From NCBI RefSeq assembly GCF_024323335.1, contig NC_066579.1, positions 236,209,475 to 236,273,474 of the forward strand: a stretch of DNA of 64,000 nt, read 5' to 3'. The position numbers and the translations under genes are program-made. The notes beneath the pieces were generated by a model. That model was given only the letters and a program-made list of their open reading frames with translations, had not been told where the DNA came from and searched no databases. The DNA is from Lathyrus oleraceus. Lineage: Eukaryota > Streptophyta > Magnoliopsida > Fabales > Fabaceae. Below, piece by piece: positions 22,560-30,889 of this stretch (positions within the stretch are counted from its first letter, which is position 1; each line of letters starts with the position of its first letter).

Positions 22560-22775
22560 TTTTGTTTTACCTTAGGAGATTGGAATAAGTCCATTTATTG
22601 GCATCTGATATCCGCTTTTGTTTGTGAGATTGGTATAAGCCCATTTATTGGCTTCCGGTATCATTGTTTTGTTTTAGGAGATTGGTGTAAACCCATTTAT
22701 TGGTATCCGGTATCCGCTTTTGATTGTGAGATTGGTATAAGTCCATTGATGGCATCCGGTATCACCTTGCTTTTA
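22560..22775 (+). repeat. ~50-bp tandem repeats in B 5' LTR
   Basis: Four units begin with GAGATTGGWATAAGYCCATT and end with GGTATCCGCTTTTGTTTG-like sequence, starting near 22576, 22627, 22678 and 22728 with a step of about 51 bp. Upstream, longer GTGAGGATGCAATTRTAAG units occur at 22337 and 22460. The same array is in the 3' LTR (about 50224-50420). Confidence 0.8.
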
Positions 22776-23786
22776 TTTTGCTTACTTGCTTTGTTGCCTT
22801 ATTCCTAAGGACACACTTGAATCATCTTCTATATGATTTCAAGAGGTGAACTTCTAGGAAGTTTTACACTCCTTCATCCACATCCTTTTTGTTTCAAAAA
22901 TCCCTTTTCACTTGTTGACTTTTAAAACTTGTAAATACTTGTTGTGCAAACATCTTCATGTCTTTTCAAATTAGAAACCTGGACCCTAAGTCCTTGACTT
23001 TTCAAACTCCATTTCGTAACACTTCTTTGAATCAATCTTAATCATATCTTGACCATATTTTGTGAATACTCATAATCAATTAACTTCACCCATTCAATTG
23101 TTTTGTGGCTTTGTCCATTGTTAATATGTTTTCATACCTTAGCCATAGGTTTCAATTACCATAGTGGTTGATGTAAATCTTACCTTATCCTTAGTGAGTT
23201 GATTGTAAGCCTTCCATACTTATTATAGGGTTAACCCCTCACTAGTATGTTGAAGCCGTCCTCGCATGGTGGATTGTTGAATCAGGTTGAGTTTTCTCCC
23301 ATTGGTAATGAAAAGCCTTAATGCTTGTGTTTTAAAATGAACTCACTAATTTTTGGAAATCTTTTAGCCGAACTACGGCATTTTGATCCTTACCTTTGAT
23401 GGAAGGTACGTAGGCAACGGGTTCATCCGTTCAAACACAAAAACAATAAAAAAATGTACATTCTTTTCTCATCATCCCATTAATGTTTGCACAATATGTC
23501 ATAAACAAATAAACATTTTCTTATACAACAAGTGTGAAAAGGCCTCCCTAGGAGTACCTAGGACGTGATGGGTGCCTAACACCTTCCCATTGCGTAATTT
23601 ACCCCTTACCCAGATTCTCTGATCTTTTTATTAGTTTTCTATGTGTAAAACTTCTTAGGTTTTTGTTCGCTTTTTAACCAGTCCTTAGGATAAATAAAAG
23701 TGCGGTGGCGACTCGATTTCTTTGTATGCTTTGCTTATGGTTTAATCAATAAATCATATAGCGACGAATACACCGCTACAAAAAAG

Positions 23787-23801
23787 TGGTGACTCTGTTG
23801 G
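23787..23801 (+). promoter_or_regulatory. Element B primer binding site
   Basis: TGGTGACTCTGTTGG starts six bases after the LTR end. Element C has TGGCGACTCTGCTGGGG at the same place, the tRNA-Arg-type PBS described for Ogre. B differs by two C-to-T changes, which would weaken pairing with the primer tRNA. Both are the kind of transition produced by decay of methylated cytosine. Confidence 0.82.
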
Positions 23802-24811
23802 AGATAAACATTAGACCTTCCCTGGTGGTATTGCCTACTTTTCACCCTTGTTGTATGATATTTGTTTATCTGTTATTTGACATATTTTTGTACAATTTGG
23901 GATAACTGTATTGATTGTAATGTTTGAATTGCTTGATATACAATTGCTGTTTGCTTTGGTGATCTTTGTGAGATGAGTTCTATACCCGAACTCGAGTGCA
24001 CTCTAGGATAGGAGAATGGCATAGTCTTGTTGACTGGTGTGGAGTATTCCTTAGCCAGTTGACTTGCGAGTCCATTCACTTGGTGGAGGTCATATTGGAT
24101 TAATAATGTCACACAAGTTATTTGTGGTTAGGCATTATTCTTTCAATCATGTGCCTTAGAAGCCAAGGACCTTAGTTTACCAAGCCCATCTTGGCCTATT
24201 TTTTAGGACGTAGTGCGAAGGTCGTTCAGATGTAAGTTCTGATGCGATTGTTACGCGATACTACACTCATAAGAGTCTCTCTTGAGAATATTTTTGGAAT
24301 ACGAGTATTCGTTCCTCCGATAATATCCGAAAGATGGGACGATGATTATGGGAACCTCTGGTAGAACATGTCTGGCAGGTTTAAACCCTAATACACTCCC
24401 TTTGGGTGGTTCTTAACCGAGACTCCATGCTCGTGACTCTCAGCAAACCCGTGATTCATGGTTGAGTCGTTCAAACATCGTTAATATCAATGGAACTTGG
24501 GCGTTGATAAGGTGTAAACCTAAATCCGCCAAAATGGATGATTGATATTAAGGATGTTAGAGCCGGTTCATGTACCGTTAATATCAATGGAACTTGGGTG
24601 TTGATAAGGTGAAAACCTGAATCCACCAAAATGGATGATTGATATTAGGGATACGATGAGCTTTCCCATGACCTTTGTTTGGTGTGACTAGCTTGATCCT
24701 TGAGTGTGATTGTTGCATTCATGCATTCATGCATTCATCTGCATTCATGTCATCAGAAAAATCAGAAAATTTTCAAGGAACTTAAAGGGTTTATTTGCAA
24801 AATTTTCAGAC
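23802..24811 (+). other. Element B untranslated leader (PBS to ORF1)
   Basis: About 1 kb without a coding frame related to any family. It contains a 97-bp tandem duplication (24479-24575 and 24576 onward) whose unit folds into a stem-loop (separate entry). Just before ORF1 there is a GCATTCATGCATTCATGCATTCAT run (24715-24740) with several short upstream ATGs. Packaging and dimerisation signals of LTR elements normally lie in this part of the RNA. Confidence 0.75.
24480..24653 (+). ncRNA. Tandem stem-loop in Ogre leader (candidate RNA structural element)
   Basis: Unit 1 pairs TTAATATCAAT (24481-24491) with ATTGATATTAA (24541-24551), 11 bp. Unit 2 pairs 24578-24588 with 24638-24648, ending in a T-G wobble. 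Inside each, AGGT and ACCT close a four-base GTAA (24510-24521) or GAAA (24607-24618) loop, both of GNRA type. Element C has one copy (60165-60237) in which the second outer pair is C-G instead of T-A, a compensatory change. A role in RNA packaging or dimerisation is inference. Confidence 0.55.
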
Positions 24812-26260
24812 ATGGAAAGACCAAAAAGGCATACAAAGAAGTACAGCTTTAGACAGCCTGATGTAAAAGAGTTAAGGAATCTGACATCTTATGTATTAGA
24901 TCCCTTGGGTTTCAAAGCTCGTTATGGGAAGCTTCTGCCTCTGTTGACTACTCAGGTTGATGAGGGACTGATGAGTACTCTTGCGCAGTTTTATGATCCT
25001 CTGTATCACTGCTTCTCTTTTCCGGACTTCCAGTTGTTGCCTACCTTGGAGGAGTATTCTCACCTCATTAGGATTCCGATTCTGGATCAGGTGTCGTTCA
25101 GTGGCTTAGAGAGTATTCCGACCGCTCGAGAGATTGCAAGCTTGTTGCACATAGATGAAGATTTGATTAAAGCTAATCTGACTACCAAAGGCGGAATTCA
25201 GGGTTTTCCTTCCGAGTTCCTCATTGCTCAAGCTACCTTGTATGGGAAGGCCATGAGTGAGGATGCCTTTGAGGCTTTATTTGTGTTGCTCATCTATGGT
25301 TTGGTGTTATTTCCCAACTTCGATAAATTTGTGGACATGAACGCCATTAGGATCTTCTCAGTTCTTAATCTTGTTCCGACTTTGTTGGGTGATGCCTATG
25401 TCTCTTTGTACCTAAGGAATGCGAAGGGTGGAGGAGTTATTGTCTGCTGTCTACCTTTGCTGTACAAGTGGTTTATTTCGCACTTGCCGCAGACTCTTGC
25501 CTTCAAGGAGAATAAGGGATGTCTACGGTGGTCTCAGAGACTCATGTCTCTCACTAATGATGATATCTCTTGGTATGATCGCGTGTATGATACCGTGCAG
25601 ATTATTGACTATTGTGGTGAATTCCCTAATGTGCCTCTTCTTGGTACATGTGGTGGGATCAGCTACAATCCTATTCTAACACGACGTCAGCTTGGGTTCC
25701 CCCTAAAGGATAAACCTCATAACATTCTGTTAGAAGGTGTATTCTTTCAGGAGGGTAAAGATCCCCAAGGCCTGAAAGCCAGATTTGTCCGCGCTTGGCG
25801 CAAGATCTGCAAGAAGAGTAGGAATGAGCTAGGTCCGAAGAACTGCATTGCTTTGGAGCCCTATACATCTTGGGTCAGACAGAGAGCTGCCGTATACCTT
25901 ATGCCATATGATGATCCGAGACCTACACCTTTGGATGTGGCTGGGCCTTCAACCCTCCCTAACCGACGTGTAGAGGAGTTGAGAGAAGAAGACCTTTCAC
26001 GTGCTTGGATCCGTGAAAGAGAAGAATTGCTTCAACAGCTGAAAGAGAAGGACGCTCTGATTGAATTTCTCGAGCATCGGGTAATCAACGATCCCAATGA
26101 TACTTGGACTTCTCTGCTTCCGCAGTCTTCCAAATTCTGGAAGAGGAAGTATGATCAGCTTGCTAAGGAGAAAGCGGATATGGAAGCTGCCTATGAGAGA
26201 GAGATCAAGAAGCTGTGTGCGTCTTGTCTTCCAGCATCCCGAGCTTCTAGGGATCCATAG
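24812..26260 (+). CDS. Element B ORF1, Ogre-specific protein of unknown function
   Basis: 482 codons, uninterrupted. The ATG at 24812 (MERPKRHTKKYSFRQPD) is chosen because element C's homologue starts at the equivalent residue (MDYERRNTKKYSFRCPN); the 34 codons upstream are not conserved. The amino half (FYDPLYHCFSFPDFQLLPTLEEY, LLIYGLVLFP, RWSQRLMSL) is a globular, hydrophobic-rich domain shared with many plant proteins annotated only as a domain of unknown function. The C-terminal ~110 residues are charged and predicted coiled coil (EELREEDLSRAWIREREELL). It lies upstream of gag as in described Ogre elements. Its biochemical role is not known. Intact despite damage elsewhere in B. Confidence 0.88.
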   Translation: MERPKRHTKKYSFRQPDVKELRNLTSYVLDPLGFKARYGKLLPLLTTQVDEGLMSTLAQFYDPLYHCFSFPDFQLLPTLEEYSHLIRIPILDQVSFSGLESIPTAREIASLLHIDEDLIKANLTTKGGIQGFPSEFLIAQATLYGKAMSEDAFEALFVLLIYGLVLFPNFDKFVDMNAIRIFSVLNLVPTLLGDAYVSLYLRNAKGGGVIVCCLPLLYKWFISHLPQTLAFKENKGCLRWSQRLMSLTNDDISWYDRVYDTVQIIDYCGEFPNVPLLGTCGGISYNPILTRRQLGFPLKDKPHNILLEGVFFQEGKDPQGLKARFVRAWRKICKKSRNELGPKNCIALEPYTSWVRQRAAVYLMPYDDPRPTPLDVAGPSTLPNRRVEELREEDLSRAWIREREELLQQLKEKDALIEFLEHRVINDPNDTWTSLLPQSSKFWKRKYDQLAKEKADMEAAYEREIKKLCASCLPASRASRDP

Positions 26261-26560
26261 GATGTTGTTTTCCTTTCCTCTTTGTAATATGATCAAAATG
26301 CTGTACTTCTTTGTCTCGATTATATTGAATGAGATATTTTCCATATGAAGTTAAAATGCTTTAAATGATCAAAAATTTGCAAATAATACCCTAAGGGTTC
26401 CTTGAAAATAAAATAAAGCATATGCACAAGCATTTCATGCATCATTCTGCATAAGCAGGTACCTTGTTTCTGGTCTTCTTGCCCTAACTCTGTGCTCTTC
26501 ATTTATTTTGAAGACAAGCTGACTCACCGGTATTATACTCGAGCCAATTCTGCAAGAGTA
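26261..26560 (+). other. Spacer between ORF1 and gag in element B
   Basis: 300 bp, A/T-rich, with no coding signal before 26492. From 26492 the gag frame is open upstream of its conserved ATG. The stretch encoding RYYTRANSARVMD just ahead of that ATG is also seen in element C, so translation could start earlier or the region may be an internal ribosome entry or reinitiation zone. This is undecided. Confidence 0.5.
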
Positions 26561-28378
26561 ATGGATCAGCTAGAGCAAGAGAACAGAGAACTGAAAGAAG
26601 AGGTCGCCAGACTCGGCGCTTTGATGGAGCAACTTCTTGCTGCCCAGAACCAACCTGCTCAACCGCCTGCAACTCCGGTCCAGAGAACTATCATTTCTGA
26701 GATCGCTGTTCCGACTGTGCCAGCCACCAGTGCTCATTTCACGTCTCATGCCATGCCAGCCGGGTTTCCTTGGGGTATGCCTCCAGGCTTTATGCCTGAT
26801 CTTCCTGCTCCAACCTTTGCTCATATGCCGGCATCTAGCCCGGTCCCTGTTGCTGCTCCTCCTGTCGTGCATACCATGCCGAGGGTAGACGACACCATCT
26901 ATCATTCCGAGCCGTCTGAGGGCCCGGATGTTAATGAGAAGATGGACGCTATGAATGACCAATTCCTCGAGCTGAGAAAGGAGTTGAAGACCCTCAGAGG
27001 GAAGGATTTGTTCGGCAAGTCTGCTGCCGAGTTGTGCCTTGTTCCCGGTGTCAAGATACCGATCAAATTCAAAGTGCCTGACTTTGAAAAATATAAGGGG
27101 AACACCTTCCCTCTGGCTCATCTGGTCATGTACGCCAGGAAGATGTCTACCCAAACTGATAATGATCAACTTCTGATCCATTATTTTCAAGACAGTCTGT
27201 CCGGTGCTGCACTTAGATGGTACATGAGTTTGGACAGTGCTAATATTCGATCCTTCAACGATCTTGGCGAAGCCTTCGTCAAGCAGTATAAATACAACGT
27301 TGATATGGCTCCTGACCGTGATCAGCTCAGGGCCATGTCCCAAAAGGACAAGGAGACATTCAAGGAGTACGCCCAGAGGGGGCGAGAGCTGGCAGCTCAG
27401 ATTACTCCCCCGCTAGAGGAGAAAGAGATGACTAAGATCTTCTTGAAGACTCTTAGTTCATTTTATTACGAGCGGATGGTAGCAAGCGCTCCCGCTGATT
27501 TCACCGAGATGGTGAACATGGGGATGCGTCTCGAAGAAGGTGTCCGTGAAGGACGATTGGCAAAGGATGAGAGCTCTTCTTCTAAACGGTATGGGGCGTT
27601 TACGAAGAAGGATGGGGAGGCACATGCTGTGCAATCCCATGCTAAATCTAGAAGACCCTCTGTTCAGAGGAAGCCTGCACGACGCAATAACAACCAGCAT
27701 CAGGTGGCTCACATAGCACCTGTCTTCAAAGACAATTCTCAGCAATATCAACAGCCTCAGTATCAGCAACAGCAGCGTCCACAGCAACAGGCTTACCAGC
27801 CTCGTGGCAGTACAACCAACCAAGCTAACTTGAGTTATGATAGGAAGAAGATCAGTTTCGATCCAATTCCTATGTCATATGCAGAGCTTTATCCTTCCTT
27901 GTTGGAAAGGAAGTTGGTTTCACCCAGGGACCCTCCTGCTATTCCTGCAAATCCTCAATGGTGGTATAAACCAGACCAGCACTGCGTTTATCATTCCGGT
28001 GCTCCGGGTCATAACATTGAGAATTGCTACCCACTGAAGACTAAGGTTCAAGACCTTATGAGATGTGGAATTCTGAGCTTTGAAGATTCAGGCCCGAATG
28101 TTACCAAGAACCCATTGCCCGCGCATGGGAAATCTGTTAATATGGTCCAGGGGTGCCCTGGGAAGTACAAGGTCAAATATGTAAGCCATATTAGACAATC
28201 GTTGGTCGAATTACATCGGTTGCTGTGTCAGTACAGCCACATGGAGCATGACCACGACAGGTGCCGCATCTGTTTGGTTAATCGTTTGGGTTGCAATCAG
28301 GTACGCAGAGAACTTCAAGAGTTGCTGGATGAGGGTACTATTGAGATTTTGCAAAATCGCAATATTGATGAGGATTAG
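26561..28378 (+). CDS. gag: Element B gag (first part of gag-pro), ending at in-frame TAG
   Basis: 605 codons from ATG 26561 (MDQLEQENRELKEEV) to TAG 28376. It begins with a coiled-coil stretch (leucine heptads, residues ~1-30) and a proline-rich linker. The retrotransposon gag domain follows (VPDFEKYKG, LRWYMSLD, AFVKQYKYN, FKEYAQRGRELA; residues ~185-345). After a basic and glutamine-rich region comes a zinc-knuckle variant with spacing C-X2-H-X5-H-X4-C (CVYHSGAPGHNIENC). The TAG falls after NRNIDED. Element C has no stop there and the next frame downstream is the same frame, so the TAG is a single nonsense change or a readthrough point. Confidence 0.88.
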   Translation: MDQLEQENRELKEEVARLGALMEQLLAAQNQPAQPPATPVQRTIISEIAVPTVPATSAHFTSHAMPAGFPWGMPPGFMPDLPAPTFAHMPASSPVPVAAPPVVHTMPRVDDTIYHSEPSEGPDVNEKMDAMNDQFLELRKELKTLRGKDLFGKSAAELCLVPGVKIPIKFKVPDFEKYKGNTFPLAHLVMYARKMSTQTDNDQLLIHYFQDSLSGAALRWYMSLDSANIRSFNDLGEAFVKQYKYNVDMAPDRDQLRAMSQKDKETFKEYAQRGRELAAQITPPLEEKEMTKIFLKTLSSFYYERMVASAPADFTEMVNMGMRLEEGVREGRLAKDESSSSKRYGAFTKKDGEAHAVQSHAKSRRPSVQRKPARRNNNQHQVAHIAPVFKDNSQQYQQPQYQQQQRPQQQAYQPRGSTTNQANLSYDRKKISFDPIPMSYAELYPSLLERKLVSPRDPPAIPANPQWWYKPDQHCVYHSGAPGHNIENCYPLKTKVQDLMRCGILSFEDSGPNVTKNPLPAHGKSVNMVQGCPGKYKVKYVSHIRQSLVELHRLLCQYSHMEHDHDRCRICLVNRLGCNQVRRELQELLDEGTIEILQNRNIDED

Positions 28379-29841
28379 CCGGAGGTGAATGTTATTTCAC
28401 CGGTGTTCAAATTACCCGAGCCTATTGTTATTCGTTATGATAGCAGCAAGCCGAAGGTCTCTCCTTCATTAGTCATCAAGCCTGCAGGCCCTGTGCCTTA
28501 TTCTTCTGATCGAGCTGTGTCATTCAGATACAATCCCGTTGCTGTGCAAGATGGGGTAGAAGTGCCTTTGCCTTCAACGTCTGTCACCAACATTGTTGAT
28601 GTGAGCGGGTTGACCCGTAGTGGTCGTGTGTTCTCTGCACCTCCCAAGGCTCCTGTTGTTTCTGATACCGTTGAGCGTCCTGTTGGGACAGCTGTTAATA
28701 TTCAGAACCCGGCACCTGTTGCCAAACCCTCCTCCTCTGTACAAAAGGCTCCTGATTCCTCTGTTGGCCCGAGTGGCACTTTGAATGAAGGATCTGATGA
28801 GATGTTGAGGCTCATCAAAAAGAGTGAGTACAACGTTGTAGACCAGCTTCAACAAACGCCATCCAAGATTTCCGTGTTATCCTTGCTGCTGAATTCAGAA
28901 CCCCATAGGGAGGCTCTGCAGAAGGTTTTGGATCTAGCGTATGTTGATCACGATGTCACTGTGGAACAATTTGATGGTATAGTTGCAAACATCACTGCTT
29001 GCAACACTTTGAGTTTTTGTGACGCTGATCTCCCTGAGGAGGGAAGAGACCACAACATGGCTTTACACATCTCTATGAACTGCAGGTCGGATGCCATGTC
29101 CAACGTGCTGGTGGACACTGGATCTTTTTTGAATGTAATGCCAAAATCCACTCTTTCGAAGTTGTCATATCAAGGTCCTCCTATGAGGCAGAGTGGTGTC
29201 GTTGTGAAGGCATTTGATGGGTCGCGTAAAACGGTAATTGGGGAGGTTGATCTCCCAATCAAAATTGGACCTAGTGATTTCCAAGTTACCTTCCAGGTAA
29301 TGGATATCCACCCATCTTATAGCTGTCTCTTAGGCATACCATGGATTCACGAGGCTGGCGCCGTGACATCCACCCTACACCAGAAGCTGAAGTTTGTCCA
29401 GAACAAGAAACTGGTTGTGGTAGGGGGAGAAAAGGCTCTCCTGGTTAGCCATCTGTCTTCTTTCTCATATATTGACGCTGAGGATGAAGTTGGAACACCG
29501 TTCCAAGCTTTATCTATTGATGAACCAATTGAGAAGAATTCTCCTTCATTTTCTTCCTACAGAGATGCGAAACTGGCCATTGAATGTGGTGCAGTTGCTG
29601 GTTTAGGAAAAATGATTGAGCTTGAAGACAATAGATCCCGGGCTGGCATTGGCTACTGTTCTGGGGCGTTTAATGAGCAAGGGTTGTTCAAGAGTGGAGG
29701 ATTCATCCATGCTGATCAACCTGAAGAAGCTGCTGCTATCTTGGAAGAGGATGTAGAAGATCTGAACAATTTCGTCATTCCTGGTGGTGTCTGCCACAAT
29801 TGGGTCGCTGTAGATGTTCCTACGGTCATCCATAGATCAGA
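28379..29841 (+). CDS. pro: Element B protease region (second part of gag-pro exon)
   Basis: The frame is the same as gag and open from after the TAG to the splice donor. The aspartic protease active site is SNVLVDTGSFLNVMP (DTG at about 29116), followed by the flap and core strands (VVVKAFDGSRKTVIGEVDL, CLLGIPWIH), with ILG-like residues before a long acidic tail. This enzyme would cleave Gag-Pol in the particle. With TAG upstream, it would be made only by readthrough or not at all. The last coding bases run into the intron at 29842; unspliced RNA meets TAA at 29843. Confidence 0.85.
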
Positions 29842-30112
29842 GTAATTGTTCACTTTGTTTAAAACCCTTCTCCCATGCCAAAAGGAGAAGTGATGACACT
29901 GTTGGCAGCATTTAATACAATGATGTTTTCATTCAATTAATGCATTGTTAAAACATTTGTTTTTCCATTTGTTTTCACTTTTTGCTTTTTGCATGAAATC
30001 AGTGATCACAAAAAACCCATAAAAACAAGAATAAAAGCAAACATTTTTCATCTGCATAATGATTTGCTTGTTTAGATTCTAAAGTTTTTCATTAACCAAA
30101 ATCATTATGCAG
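29842..30112 (+). other. Element B pro/RT intron
   Basis: 271 bp from GTAATT to TTATGCAG. Removing it joins the pro frame to the RT frame in phase 2 without a stop, while the unspliced frame ends at TAA 29843. A and C have introns at the same place (264 and 255 bp). Alternative splicing of this intron is known in Ogre and is thought to set the ratio of Gag-Pro to full polyprotein. The donor lacks an upstream G consensus but is otherwise acceptable. Confidence 0.85.
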
Positions 30113-30889
30113 GTTGATTCTAAAACCCGTTGAACATAATGATCCAACGCCATCTCCCAATTTTGAATTCCCTGTATTCGAGGCAGAGGAAGATGATGTT
30201 GAAGGGATTCCTGATGAGATTACCCGTCTCCTTGAGCACGAGAAGAAGATCATTCAGCCGCACCTTGAAGATCTGGAAACAGTCAACTTGGGGTCTGAGG
30301 ATTGTGTTCGTATGGTGAAGATTAGGGAACTTCTTGAAGAGTCTGTCAAGAAGATATTGATTGAGTTGCTACGAGAATATTCAGATATCTTCGCTTGGTC
30401 ATATGAAGACATGCCGGGTCTAGATACAAATATTGTGCAACATTTCCTGCCTTTGAAGCCTGAGTGCGTGCCAGTGAAGCAGAAGCTCAGAAGAACTCAT
30501 CCAGATATGGCAGTGAAGATCAAAGAGGAAGTTCAGAAGCAAATTGATACGGGGATTCTGGTGACTTCTACATATCCTCAATGGGTGGCCAATATTGTGC
30601 CTGTTCCTAAGAAGGACGGAAAAGTCCGTATGTGCGTTGATTACAGAGATTTGAATAAAGCTAGTCCGAAAGATGATTTTCCTCTACCACACATTGACAT
30701 GTTGGTAGACGATACAGCTAAATTCAAAGTCTTTGCCTTTATGGACGGATTTTCCGGTTATAATCAAATCAAAATGGCACCCGAAGATATGGAGAAGACA
30801 ACATTCATCACACCTTGGGGAACATTCTGTTATCGAGTGATGCCCTTCGGTTTGAAGAACGCCGGAGCCACGTATCAACGAGCTATGAC
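30113..30889 (+). pseudogene. pol: Element B reverse transcriptase, amino part (interrupted by D)
   Basis: Starts after the intron with an acidic linker (EFPVFEAEEDDVEGIPDEI). The Ty3/gypsy RT fingers and palm follow: WVANIVPVPKKDGKVRMCVDYRDLNKASPKDDFPLP, then FMDGFSGYNQI and WGTFCYRVMPFGLKNAGATYQ. The frame is intact up to the insertion of element D after 30889. The ORF resumes at 38467 in frame, so D is the only interruption in this gene segment. The YVDD catalytic box is on the far side of D. Confidence 0.9.
30885..30889. repeat. Target-site duplication of element D (left copy)
   Basis: ATGAC is repeated at 38462-38466. Deleting D plus one copy restores an uninterrupted RT frame, which confirms the insertion point. 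Confidence 0.95.

Larger units (their letters stand above)
19082..23780 (+). repeat. Element B 5' LTR (shortened)
   Basis: 4,699 bp against 5,625 bp for the 3' LTR. The difference is one block: bases equivalent to 46531-47458 of the 3' LTR are missing at 19809/19810, inside GGTTGGTGCTAAAAC. Elsewhere the two LTRs align with scattered substitutions, for example at 20056, 20088 and 20114. The missing block contains the TATA-like ACTATAAGACC and the following leader-like sequence, so transcription from this LTR is doubtful. Confidence 0.92.

Noticed and set aside
26570..27343. 257-codon ORF antisense to gag
   Set aside because: Shadow of the gag coding frame on the other strand; no separate features.
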